NCBI GenBank assembly: GCA_964417835.1
Contig: CAYQJD010000005.1
Span: 1 to 39,996 of the forward strand
DNA from: UMGS1124 sp964417835
GTDB taxonomy: Bacteria; Bacillota_I; Bacilli_A; RF39; UBA660
Direction: 5' to 3'
Length of the DNA: 39,996 nt
Part shown: one piece after another, positions 1 to 8,397 of the stretch
How the letters are laid out: each line of letters begins with the position of its first letter
Position numbering within the stretch: the first letter of the stretch is position 1
Made by a program: the position numbers and the translations under genes
The notes under the pieces: generated by a model
The model's input: only the letters and a program-made list of their open reading frames with translations
What the model was told of the DNA's origin: nothing
Database searches by the model: none

Positions 1-1
1 T

Positions 2-973
2 ATACCAGATGATTTTACCGGTTTTATTAATTATTCTCAAATGCCAAAAAATGGTAGTCGAAGAAATTTTAGTTCTTATTGTGCTACCTTTGCTTTTGCC
101 ACAGAAAATTTAAACTCTTACTTAAATTTATTAGATATAGCTAATAAAAAAGTATTAACTGTTACATCTAGTGGAGATCATTTAATTAATTTGGCACTTT
201 TGAATGCAAAAGAAATAGAATGTTTTGATATTAATAGATTATGTTATTATTGGACTAAATTAAAATTAAATTTATTAATGCTCTTAAGCTATGAAGATTT
301 TATTGCATATTTTACATATTGTGAAGACAGCACCATAATATCTAATATTTTATATCCTCTAAATGTTAATAAACATTGTTATGACTATAGTATATATGCC
401 AAGGTAAGAGAAAAGTTAGAGCTTGAAGTTCGCATCTTTTTTGACAAAATATATGATATATTTGAATATAGTGGAGAAAAATTTAGTAAATCAGGATTCT
501 TTAATAACATTCCAATCGCCTCTGCTAAATTTAATAATACCTATTTATCAAGCCCTGAGAATTATTATCAAGCCAAAGAAAAAATAATAGATTTATATAA
601 GAATTGCAAAATAAAATTTTATAATTCGGATTTGTTTAATATTCATGAATTAGAAAATGGATATGATATTATCATACTTTCTAATATATATGATTATATT
701 CCAATGGATAATAAGAATGCTTTTGTTGAATATATTATCAATGATATGGGTCATATATTAGCCCCTAACGCACAAGTAATTGTAGAGTATCAATATTGTG
801 GTTCACAAAATGATATGGATAGTGGTTATCAAAGTTTAAATAATAATGATAATTTACCACTGGAAATTCAACCGTTATCTAAGCTAAATGTAAGTATTAT
901 TATGGTCCCTTCAATTCATGAAAAATATAGAAAAATTGGATTAAAAGATTGTGTTTATGTCTATAAACGATAA
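2..973 (+). CDS. DUF3419 (BtaA-like) family protein, 5' end outside the window
   Basis: The reading frame is open from base 2 with no stop before the first ATG at 41, and the residues before that ATG (IPDDFTGFINYSQ) read as real protein. The true start is therefore probably left of the window. From the ATG, 310 residues are visible. The segment KVLTVTSSGDHLINLALL followed by EIECFDINRLCYYWTKLKL looks like the SAM-binding Rossmann start of the DUF3419/BtaA-like family: a glycine-containing loop, then an acidic strand end. A later DIIILSNIYDYI strand fits the same fold. BtaA itself transfers a 3-amino-3-carboxypropyl group from SAM to diacylglycerol in betaine-lipid synthesis, but bacterial DUF3419 members are mostly uncharacterised, so the substrate is unknown. 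No signal peptide or membrane helix is visible. The family call is by motif memory and moderately sure. Confidence 0.6.
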   Translation: MPDDFTGFINYSQMPKNGSRRNFSSYCATFAFATENLNSYLNLLDIANKKVLTVTSSGDHLINLALLNAKEIECFDINRLCYYWTKLKLNLLMLLSYEDFIAYFTYCEDSTIISNILYPLNVNKHCYDYSIYAKVREKLELEVRIFFDKIYDIFEYSGEKFSKSGFFNNIPIASAKFNNTYLSSPENYYQAKEKIIDLYKNCKIKFYNSDLFNIHELENGYDIIILSNIYDYIPMDNKNAFVEYIINDMGHILAPNAQVIVEYQYCGSQNDMDSGYQSLNNNDNLPLEIQPLSKLNVSIIMVPSIHEKYRKIGLKDCVYVYKR

Positions 974-1041
974 TCTTTTTTTATGTCCAAGTATTCTTAA
1001 ATTTTCATTACTTCCTACCATTGATTACTAAATATTTAATT

Positions 1042-1707
1042 TCATATGTCCATCCCTTTCCAAATAATAGCAATAAATTCTTGTTCTTGTTTATCTGGAT
1101 CATCAATATTTAAAGAAAATTGAATATAATATTTTTTGCCCCCAAAATTACAAACAAAATCTATTCCAGTTTGAATCCTATTATCTTTATCCCTTATTTC
1201 TACAACACCAACATCTACAGCATATCCTCTTCTTCTTAATTCGTTATAAATTACAATTTCCATCAAATGAGTCACTTAAATTTGTCTAAAATTTAAAAAT
1301 GAATTTCTAATGCATAAATCTGAAAAATATATTTTATAAGGAGTTTCAATATATTTCTTACCTTCAATATCATATCTTTTGCTTTTTTCAATTAGGAAAG
1401 CATCTTCCATATAATTAATATATTTAAAAATGATTTTATCCGTAATGGTTGTTTCTTTATCACGATTGTTAAATACATTGGATAGTTTTAAGGGATTAGT
1501 AAGGGAACCTACTGATGATGAAATTATTTCGATTAGGAAATTAAATTCTTCTTCACTTTTAATACCATTTCTTTCAATAATATTTTTAGAATACCTTCTT
1601 TTTCTTTCATTATTAAGATAATTAGTTTTATTATTTTTCCCTAATTTTCCAATAAATATTTCCATTGCTAATAGTTCTTTATCTCTTTGTTCTTTGATTC
1701 TTGTCAT
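1042..1707 (-). pseudogene. Decayed ATP-binding DUF4143 protein (fragment with in-frame stop)
   Basis: Two reading blocks lie in the same frame, separated by one TAA codon at 1276-1278. The upstream block (1279-1707) carries FLIEIISSSVGSLTNPLKLSN, then YMEDAFLIEKSKRYDIEGKKY and SDLCIRNSFLNFRQ. The downstream block continues THLMEIVIYNELRRRGYAVDVGVVE. Together they match the order of the DUF4143 C-terminal half of AAA+ ATPases of the DUF4143 family (NFRQxEETHxMEN in intact members), with the stop replacing one residue. The N-terminal AAA domain with its Walker A motif is missing, and the C-terminus ends early (IAIIWKGMDI). This is a pseudogene with at least three lesions. Intact members are mobile accessory ATPases often found in many copies per genome. 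Confidence 0.75.
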
Positions 1708-1975
1708 TTCAAGTAAATTTCTTCTACTTTTTTTACATCTATATGGACTATGGCTACCTCTTTAAAAATTATATTTTTATTATACAATATAATTTTATAT
1801 TGACATAAAAAATTCCTACAAAACCGATAATAAATTTATATTTTCTATTAGCAATTGGTCTAATCTTTATCCCGTCAATAGTTCCTCCTCAATAGCATTA
1901 CGAATTTTTGCCATATACTTTATTTTTTCGTAATTTAACTACTAAAAAATAAAGTATTAGTCAATATTATTCATG
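1708..1975. other. Intergenic stretch between the DUF4143 relic and ftsW
   Basis: The DUF4143 relic probably began here before truncation. On the minus strand there is a TATAAT at about 1783-1788 and an AAAGAGGT Shine-Dalgarno-like run, but no intact start for a long reading frame. The right end holds the inverted repeat described at 1916-1956. No RNA gene was recognised. Confidence 0.4.
1916..1956 (-). terminator. Hairpin with perfect 13-bp arms after ftsW
   Basis: TACTTTATTTTTT at 1916-1928 and AAAAAATAAAGTA at 1944-1956 are perfect inverted copies with a 15-base loop. The hairpin begins 20 bases past the ftsW stop codon. Its U-rich arm would act as the tail of a terminator on the minus strand. 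The stem is almost all A/T, so its strength is uncertain. Confidence 0.55.
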
Positions 1976-3061
1976 TTAAGAATTTCGACTAATATTTAAA
2001 AGTATACCAATTGAAGTCATACTAACTAAAAGACTACTTCCACCATAGCTTATAAATGGCAAAGTCACACCAGTTACTGGAACTAGTCCTACAACTACAC
2101 ATAAATTTAAAATAGTTTGAAAAATCAACATAAAAGATAACCCAAAAGATAAATACTTTCCAAATAAATCACTAGTTTTTAAACTTATTTTTATTGATCT
2201 ATAAAAAATATAAAAAAATAAACTACTCACAATTAATACGCCTAAAAAACCTAATTCTTCAGAAATAATTGAAAAAATAAAATCTGTTTGAGGTTCTGGC
2301 AAATAAAAATGTTTTTGTATACTATTTCCAAAACCTAAGCCAAATAATCCTCCTGGTCCTATAGCATATAATGATTGAATAATCTGAAATCCACTACCTA
2401 ATGGATCACTCCATGGGTTTAAAAAAGATACTATTCTTGCCATTCTATAAGGCGCTACTATTATAAGACCTACAATTCCAATTAATCCAGCAAGCCCAAC
2501 TTTAAAGAAAAATGATATTTTGACTTTAGAAATAAATATCATTACAACTAATGACATTGTAATAACCATTGCTGTCCCAAAATCTGGTTCTAACATAATT
2601 AAAACAAAAAAAATACCAATAATAAGAAATATAGGAAATACTCCTTTTTTAAAACTACTCATCAAAGAAAAATTATTAGATAAATATTTTGCAACGAATA
2701 TAACGAGTCCAATCTTAGCTGCTTCGCTAGGCTGAATCCCAAAGCCTCCAAATCCAAACCAACTTCTACTACCATTTCTTACAACACCAATTCCAGGAAT
2801 TAAAACTAAAACCAAAAGCAGAAAACATAATCCAATAATTAAATTTGCTTTTTTTAAATAAATCTTGTAGTCTATTTTTGATAAAACTATCATCAAAAAT
2901 ATTCCTAAACATAAAAATATTGATTGATTTTTTAAGTATTTATAAGCGTCATTAAATTTATATAAAGCCCAAATATGGCTAGAAGAATATATCATTATTG
3001 CACCAAAAATACTAATTATAACAACGCTAATAAATAATTTGTAATCCATTTTTTTCAACAT
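1976..3061 (-). CDS. ftsW: FtsW/RodA/SpoVE-family peptidoglycan glycosyltransferase
   Basis: This SEDS-family membrane protein polymerises lipid II glycan strands, probably at the division site with a class B PBP. It is about 361 residues long, normal for FtsW, with around ten hydrophobic segments. Visible family motifs are NGSRSWFGFGGFGIQPSE in the middle, YLPEPQTDFIFSIISEELG (FtsW-type rather than RodA-type), and the C-terminal LPFISYGGSSLL. The start is ambiguous. An AGGTGG site at 3064-3069 lies just before GTG 3067, ATG 3061, TTG 3058 and ATG 3049. ATG 3061 is given here, but the same ribosome site five bases before murC's ATG would favour TTG 3058 by analogy. mraY lies about 50 bases upstream on the same strand with no terminator between, so the two are probably cotranscribed. 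SpoVE remains possible if the organism sporulates. Confidence 0.88.
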   Translation of the reverse strand: MLKKMDYKLFISVVIISIFGAIMIYSSSHIWALYKFNDAYKYLKNQSIFLCLGIFLMIVLSKIDYKIYLKKANLIIGLCFLLLVLVLIPGIGVVRNGSRSWFGFGGFGIQPSEAAKIGLVIFVAKYLSNNFSLMSSFKKGVFPIFLIIGIFFVLIMLEPDFGTAMVITMSLVVMIFISKVKISFFFKVGLAGLIGIVGLIIVAPYRMARIVSFLNPWSDPLGSGFQIIQSLYAIGPGGLFGLGFGNSIQKHFYLPEPQTDFIFSIISEELGFLGVLIVSSLFFYIFYRSIKISLKTSDLFGKYLSFGLSFMLIFQTILNLCVVVGLVPVTGVTLPFISYGGSSLLVSMTSIGILLNISRNS

Positions 3062-3120
3062 AACCACCTAATAAAGTTTATAATAAAAATTTTACAATTA
3101 TTACACATAAAAAAATTTGG

Positions 3121-4113
3121 TTATAACCAAACTCCATAAATAATTCCAAGCATTCCTAACATAAATCCAAAAATCCAAAACATCTTTACTATATCAGTTT
3201 CAAGCCATCCTAATTGTTCAAAATGATGATGCAAAGGAGCACGTAAAAATATTCTTTTATTAAATTTTCTTATTGATATTATTTGTATCAAACTTGATAA
3301 TGTTTCTATTACAAATACTCCCCCTATAATTGCTAAACTCATTTCATGTCTTGTCAAGATTGCTACAGTTGCTAATGCTCCACCAAGAGATAAAGAACCA
3401 GTGTCTCCCATAAATACTTTTGCGGGATGAGTATTAAATACTAAAAATCCTAAAAGAGCACCTACTAATATAAAACAAAAAATTGCAATTTCCTGATAAC
3501 CAACTATCCAATATGAACCCCATGCTATTACACCATATGATAAAAATGCCATTACACTTAATCCGCCACATAATCCATCAAGTCCATCAGTAATATTTAC
3601 TGCATTAGTAGTACCAACTAATAAAAACAATATAAACAAGCCAAAAAAATACCCTAATTGAATTTTAAATCCAAATAAACTTATTGTTAAATCAGTTAGT
3701 CCACCATTATATTTATATATAGCATAAAATACAACTGCAATAAGAAGTTGACATATAAACTTTACTTTAATAGATAATCCCTTATTATTATGATATTTAA
3801 TTTTAAGAAAATCATCTAAAAAACCCATAAGTGCATAGGCCAAAAAAACAAAAACAGTTATTACAATATTATGATTTAAATTAATACTTCCCCTTATATA
3901 AAGCAATATTAAACTCAATATAGAAGGTATTATAAATATTAGTCCACCTAAAGTTGGTGTTCCATCTTTTTTAATATGCCTTTCATTTATTAATTTAGAA
4001 GTACTTTGACCTATTTTATTCTTTCTTAATATCGGAATCAATATCAATCCAGTAATAATGGATAAAATAAAGCCCAACATGATTCCCAATACAGTTTTGG
4101 CTAAAATTAACAT
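3121..4113 (-). CDS. mraY: Phospho-N-acetylmuramoyl-pentapeptide-transferase MraY
   Basis: MraY moves phospho-MurNAc-pentapeptide from UDP onto undecaprenyl phosphate, making lipid I at the inner face of the membrane. The 330 residues fit the family, with about ten transmembrane helices. The three catalytic blocks are visible: GFLDDFLKIKYHNNKGLS near residue 110, the NAVNITDGLDGL aspartate block in the middle, and APLHHHFEQLGW near the C-terminus. The N-terminal KKDGTPTLGGL segment is also typical. The start ATG at 4111-4113 follows AGAGGTG with a short spacer. It is the first gene of an apparent mraY-ftsW unit. The usual mur cluster neighbours (murD, murG) are absent, so the dcw cluster is broken up in this genome. 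Confidence 0.95.
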   Translation of the reverse strand: MLILAKTVLGIMLGFILSIITGLILIPILRKNKIGQSTSKLINERHIKKDGTPTLGGLIFIIPSILSLILLYIRGSINLNHNIVITVFVFLAYALMGFLDDFLKIKYHNNKGLSIKVKFICQLLIAVVFYAIYKYNGGLTDLTISLFGFKIQLGYFFGLFILFLLVGTTNAVNITDGLDGLCGGLSVMAFLSYGVIAWGSYWIVGYQEIAIFCFILVGALLGFLVFNTHPAKVFMGDTGSLSLGGALATVAILTRHEMSLAIIGGVFVIETLSSLIQIISIRKFNKRIFLRAPLHHHFEQLGWLETDIVKMFWIFGFMLGMLGIIYGVWL

Positions 4114-4130
4114 ATTACACCTCTTAATTA

Positions 4131-4159
4131 ATTATACACAATAATTTAAAATTATAAAA
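4131..4159 (-). promoter_or_regulatory. Putative promoter for mraY-ftsW
   Basis: On the minus strand TATAAT (4131-4136) lies about 20 bases upstream of the mraY Shine-Dalgarno site, with TTTTAT at the -35 position (4154-4159) 17 bases away. The -10 is good and the -35 weak. It lies just downstream of the terminator at 4157-4187, as expected for a new transcription unit. Confidence 0.4.
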
Positions 4160-4187
4160 CAAAAAGAGCTTTTTTACAAAGCTCCTT
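4157..4187 (-). terminator. Rho-independent terminator after the pyk relic
   Basis: GAGCTTT (4166-4172) pairs with AAAGCTC (4178-4184) around a 5-base loop, extended to about 10 pairs with one G-U. On the minus strand it is followed by TTTTTGTTTT. It sits 26 bases past the stop of the pyruvate kinase relic and is probably that gene's original terminator. Confidence 0.7.
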
Positions 4188-4212
4188 ACTATTTTTTACA
4201 TTTATATTACAT

Positions 4213-4398
4213 TTATATTTTTTTAATTTTCATTAAATTAGTTGTTTTTGAAAGACTGGTTTCTGCTCTTTTTGGTCTATTATTTTCCATCATAGTTTCA
4301 AGCATTTCAGTAGCAACAATACAAATCTTCCCTAATTTGCGGCATGTCCATACCATTCTTTTTTGTACAATTGGCAATATTTCAACACATATTTTACC
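4213..4398 (-). pseudogene. Pyruvate kinase relic with internal deletion
   Basis: A short frame with no usable start and a TGA just upstream (4399-4401) encodes CVEILPIVQKRMVWTCRKLG, then KICIVATEMLETMMENNRP and KRAETS. This matches the pyruvate kinase block around the conserved (I/V)VATQMLESM...RPTRAE motif, with VQK before it. The frame then jumps straight to TTNLMKIKKI and stop, which resembles the C-terminal end of pyruvate kinases (GTTN followed by a short strand). Some 170 to 180 residues that normally lie between are missing, as is nearly all of the N-terminal half. It is therefore a remnant of a gene that lay on this strand, between two terminators. The match is from memory of the family but the motif run is distinctive. 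Confidence 0.72.
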
Positions 4399-4430
4399 TC
4401 ATAATTAATGATTTATACTTTTTACTATAG

Positions 4431-4461
4431 AAAAAATACACTTCCTTAAAGTCGTGTATTT
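4431..4461 (-). terminator. Terminator of the MarR-ABC operon
   Basis: AAATACAC (4434-4441) and GTGTATTT (4454-4461) form an 8-bp stem with a 12-base loop. On the minus strand the stem runs into a TTTTTT tract followed by CTAT. It lies about 30 bases past the stop of the second ABC gene. Confidence 0.65.
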
Positions 4462-4493
4462 ATCATTTTTTTATCTATTTTTATTATTCTTTT

Positions 4494-6644
4494 TTAGGCA
4501 TTTTTTCTAAATTGTGAATTATATAATTCTGAATAGAATCCGCCTTTTTTCATAAGCTCATCATGATTACCTTGTTCTATAATATTGCCTTCATTCATTA
4601 CCAAAATCACATCAGCATTTTTTATAGTAGATAATCTATGTGCAATTATAAATGAAGTTCTACCAGAAGATAATTTATCCATAGCCTTTTGAACTAATTC
4701 TTCGGTTCTAGTATCTACATTACTTGTAGCTTCATCTAAGATTAAGAATGGAGAATCTTCTATCATACCACGTGCTATTGTTAAAAGTTGCTTTTGTCCT
4801 TGTGATACTGCATCACTGTCATCAATTATAGCATCTAGCCCTCCAGGTAAAGTTCTAACAAAGTGATCTACTCCAACAACTCTTAATGCTTCCCAAATTT
4901 CTTTATCGGTTATATTTTCACGATTGAATTTAATATTATCTCTAACAGTTCCTTCAAATAGCCATGTATCTTGAAGCACCATTGTAAATAATTGATGTAT
5001 ATTCTCTCTTGATAAATCTTTAGTTGAAATATTATCTATCAAAATATCACCATCATTTATTTCATAGAATTTCATAAGTAAATTAACCATTGTAGTTTTT
5101 CCTGCGCCTGTTGGACCAACTATTGCTATTTTTTGCCCTGGTTTAGCTTTTACACTAAAATTCTTTATTATAATTCTTTTTCTATCATAACCAAATTTAA
5201 CATTTTTAAATTCAATTTCACCTTTTACTTTTGAAATATCTAATCTTGTAAAAATCTCTTTTTGATCTGACATTTCCTTTTCATCTAAAAACTCAAATAC
5301 TCTTTCACTAGCTGCAGCAGTCGACTGTAAACCTGTCATAGCTTGTGCAATCTGAGAAAGTGGGCTCGTAAATAATCTAACATATATTATAAATGCTACA
5401 ATTACACCAAAAGATATATGCCCATTTAAAGTAAGCATTGCTCCAACAATACATACTGCAACATATCCAAGGTTACCAATAAAATTCATTAAAGATGGCA
5501 TTAATCCTGATAAAAATTGACTTTTCTGATTACAATTATATAAATTTTTATTTAATCTTCTAAATTCTTTTTGAGCTTCTTCTTCACCATTATATGCTTT
5601 AACTACATTATGACCTGAATATATTTCTTCAATATGTCCATTTAATTTTCCCAATTCAATTTGTTTTTGATTAAAATACTTTTGAGATCTTCCTAATATT
5701 GAAAACATTAAAGCGAATCCAATTACTGAAGCTAATATTGCAGTTATAGCCATTATCCAATTTGTATAGAACATCATTATTATAGAACCTATAAATAATG
5801 TAATTGCTGATACTAATGAAGCTAAACTGTTATTTAAATTCTGTGCAATAGCATCTACATCATTAGTAACTCTTGATAAAACATCTCCCATTTCATGATT
5901 ATCAAAATATCTTAATGGTAATCTATTTATTTTTTTAGATATACGTGCTCTTAAGTTTTGAGCAAACTTATTAGATACAGTACTTAACATAAAACTTTGT
6001 ATGTAGCTAAACAATGCTCCTATTATATAAAGAGTCAACAAAAATATAGATACATTCTTAATATATTTCATATTCATTTGGGGTTTAACCAAATCATAAA
6101 CTGATTTTGGCAATTGATCAAACAACTCTAAAGAAGATTCTGTATTATTATTTAATGCACTTAAAATTTTAATAGTTTCTAATTGATCTTCTATACTAAT
6201 TGTCACTCCATCTACTTTAATTTCTTCAAACAATGCTAATAATACAGAATCTGGTAGTGACATTATCGCACTTTGAATTTCTTCTTTTTTTAAGCTATTA
6301 AAAGAAGAAATAGTAGTCTGAAATTTCTCTTTATCTTCAAAAGAAATATCTTTTGATTCTATTATTTCTTCTACTTTTAAAGATAATTTTTCGGAATCAA
6401 AATTAGCCATAATATTTTTAGTTATATCAACTAATTTTTCAGTATTAGGGGCAATTCCTTCAGTTATTGTGTCTGTTATATCAGATAATTTATTTGGTGA
6501 AATTAATGAAAAAATAGAACTTGTAGCTGCCAAAATAATAGCAACAATCATTAAAATTCGCCATCTTTTAAGATTTACAAATAATTTTTTCATTGCGCCG
6601 CCAAAATCATTTGCTTTTTCAGTTGACATTGGTCTTCTAGGCAT
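4494..6644 (-). CDS. ABC exporter half-transporter, catalytic-site subunit
   Basis: A 716-residue type IV (MsbA-like) exporter half: membrane domain to about residue 440, then a nucleotide-binding domain. Walker A GPTGAGKTT is near 510-518, the Walker B aspartate is followed by the catalytic glutamate (LILDEATS, near 638), and the switch histidine is present (IIAHRLST, near 669). The signature is the altered VSQGQ. Between the first helix (about 30-50) and the second (about 197-215) sits an unusual, hydrophilic, mostly helical insertion of about 140 residues that should lie outside the cell. This subunit has the good Walker B/His set and the poor signature, complementing its partner upstream. 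The ATG follows GGAGG with a 9-base spacer and overlaps the partner's stop by 8 bases. Substrate unknown; MarR linkage suggests drug or toxic-compound efflux. Confidence 0.9.
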   Translation of the reverse strand: MPRRPMSTEKANDFGGAMKKLFVNLKRWRILMIVAIILAATSSIFSLISPNKLSDITDTITEGIAPNTEKLVDITKNIMANFDSEKLSLKVEEIIESKDISFEDKEKFQTTISSFNSLKKEEIQSAIMSLPDSVLLALFEEIKVDGVTISIEDQLETIKILSALNNNTESSLELFDQLPKSVYDLVKPQMNMKYIKNVSIFLLTLYIIGALFSYIQSFMLSTVSNKFAQNLRARISKKINRLPLRYFDNHEMGDVLSRVTNDVDAIAQNLNNSLASLVSAITLFIGSIIMMFYTNWIMAITAILASVIGFALMFSILGRSQKYFNQKQIELGKLNGHIEEIYSGHNVVKAYNGEEEAQKEFRRLNKNLYNCNQKSQFLSGLMPSLMNFIGNLGYVAVCIVGAMLTLNGHISFGVIVAFIIYVRLFTSPLSQIAQAMTGLQSTAAASERVFEFLDEKEMSDQKEIFTRLDISKVKGEIEFKNVKFGYDRKRIIIKNFSVKAKPGQKIAIVGPTGAGKTTMVNLLMKFYEINDGDILIDNISTKDLSRENIHQLFTMVLQDTWLFEGTVRDNIKFNRENITDKEIWEALRVVGVDHFVRTLPGGLDAIIDDSDAVSQGQKQLLTIARGMIEDSPFLILDEATSNVDTRTEELVQKAMDKLSSGRTSFIIAHRLSTIKNADVILVMNEGNIIEQGNHDELMKKGGFYSELYNSQFRKNA

Positions 6645-8397
6645 TATTAAGTTCCTCCTTTGATAATTGAGATAAAGCTATTTCTTTATATACTTCACAA
6701 TTTTTTAATAATTCTTTATGTGTACCTATTCCTGCACATTCACCTTTATCTAAAACAACAATTTTATCAGCATTTATTATAGTACCTATTCTTTGAGCTA
6801 CTATTAAACTTGTTGCGTCTTTTGTATATTTTTTTAATTCTGCTCTTAAAATTGCATCTGTTTTAAAATCTAAGGCTGAAAAAGAATCATCAAAAATATA
6901 TATTTCAGGATCCCTAGCAATAGCCCTTGCTATTGACAATCTTTGTTTCTGACCACCAGAGACATTTGTACCTCCACGTGCTATGTGAGCATCATAAGTT
7001 CCGTCCATCTTCTCAACAAATTCTGTTCCTTGAGCTACTTCTATAGCTTTTTTTATTTGTTCTAAAGATACTTCACCTTTACCATTATCACCATAAGCCA
7101 CATTATTTCTTACACTATCATCAAACATAAATGCTTTTTGAGATACATATCCCAATTTATTATGTAAAGCTTTTAGCTTATAATCCTTAACGTTAACTCC
7201 ATCAATTAAAATCTCACCATCTGTTGCATCATAAAATCTAGGAACTAAATTAATAAGCGAAGACTTCCCAGACCCAGTAGATCCTATAAATGCTACTGTT
7301 TCTCCTTTATTAACCTTAAATGAAATGTTTTTTAACAAATATTCATCAGCATCTGGATATTTAAACGAAACATTTTTAAATTCTATAGTTCCAATTTCTT
7401 CAGTTTTACCATCGAAAAATCCATCTTTTATAGATAATTCTTCATCTAATACTTCATTTATACGTTTAGCTGAAATTTGTGCACGTGGAACAATCATAAA
7501 AATCATAGCTAACATTAAAAATGACATAATAACTTGCATACCATAACTTGTAAATACTACTACATTACTAAACATACTAATTTTCTCAACCATTAAGGAT
7601 TTATCAATCAAGTATGCTCCAATGAAATAAATACCTAATGATAAAAAATTCATAACAAAATTCATAACTGGCATCATAACCGCAAATGCTCTTTGATTAA
7701 ATAATTGCGTTTTAGTAAGTTCACTATTTACATCATTAAATCTTTTTTCTTGATATCCTTCTGCATTAAATGCTCTAACAACACGAATACCAGTTAAATT
7801 TTCTCTAATTACACCATTAACTTTATCAATTAATTTTTGTACCTTTGAAAACCTTGGCAATACAATAAACATAATTGTTATAATAGTTAATAATAATACA
7901 GCTACACAACCACCTGTTAAAGCACTTAATTCCATACTCTTATCAAGTATCTTTGATACAGCCCATACTGCCATTATTGGAGCCTTAATAAGCATTTGTA
8001 GCCCCATTGCAATAAGCATTTCCATTTGAGTAACATCATTAGTAGTTCTAGTAATTAAACTACTTGTTTGAAACTTTTTAATTTCTGCTGTCGAAAATTT
8101 TTCAACTTTATCAAATATTTTATCTCTTAATGTCATAGAAAAATTTGATGATATTGTTGCTGCTAAGTAACCAACACACACAGCTGATATTAAACTTCCT
8201 AAAGCACATAAAATCATATAACCACCTTGAGTTAATATATCTTTCATTGTACTTCCTTCAGTCTGAATTAAGGCTGTAATTTCACTCATATAATCTGGTA
8301 GTTTTAAATCTAACCAAACTTGAAAAACTACTAAGACAATAGACATTAAAATATATACCCAGTCTTTTTTCTTTAAATTTTTAAATAATCTTAACAT
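6637..8397 (-). CDS. ABC exporter half-transporter, degenerate-site subunit
   Basis: A 586-residue exporter half with six membrane helices followed by a nucleotide-binding domain. Walker A GSTGSGKSS is near 372-380 and the canonical signature VSGGQ near 479-483. After Walker B the catalytic glutamate is replaced by aspartate (IFDDSFSALD, near 504), and the switch histidine is glutamine (VAQRIGTI, near 535). This is the pattern of the non-catalytic half of heterodimeric exporters such as TM287/TM288. With the downstream subunit it gives one full site (partner Walker motifs plus this VSGGQ) and one degenerate site. It overlaps the MarR gene by 7 bases and its partner by 8, so the three are translationally coupled. 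Confidence 0.92.
   Translation of the reverse strand: MLRLFKNLKKKDWVYILMSIVLVVFQVWLDLKLPDYMSEITALIQTEGSTMKDILTQGGYMILCALGSLISAVCVGYLAATISSNFSMTLRDKIFDKVEKFSTAEIKKFQTSSLITRTTNDVTQMEMLIAMGLQMLIKAPIMAVWAVSKILDKSMELSALTGGCVAVLLLTIITIMFIVLPRFSKVQKLIDKVNGVIRENLTGIRVVRAFNAEGYQEKRFNDVNSELTKTQLFNQRAFAVMMPVMNFVMNFLSLGIYFIGAYLIDKSLMVEKISMFSNVVVFTSYGMQVIMSFLMLAMIFMIVPRAQISAKRINEVLDEELSIKDGFFDGKTEEIGTIEFKNVSFKYPDADEYLLKNISFKVNKGETVAFIGSTGSGKSSLINLVPRFYDATDGEILIDGVNVKDYKLKALHNKLGYVSQKAFMFDDSVRNNVAYGDNGKGEVSLEQIKKAIEVAQGTEFVEKMDGTYDAHIARGGTNVSGGQKQRLSIARAIARDPEIYIFDDSFSALDFKTDAILRAELKKYTKDATSLIVAQRIGTIINADKIVVLDKGECAGIGTHKELLKNCEVYKEIALSQLSKEELNNA

Larger units (their letters stand above)
4114..4493. other. 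Gap between mraY and the ABC operon
   Basis: No intact gene lies here. The gap holds, from left to right, the mraY promoter region, a minus-strand terminator (4157-4187), the pyruvate kinase relic (4213-4398) and a second terminator (4431-4461) that closes the ABC exporter operon. Confidence 0.6.

Noticed and set aside
1862..1925. Minus-strand frame reading NYEKIKYMAKIRNAIEEELLTG, reminiscent of a tRNA-guanine transglycosylase C-terminus
   Set aside because: Too short and without a second motif, and it overlaps the inverted repeat after ftsW. A chance match is likely.
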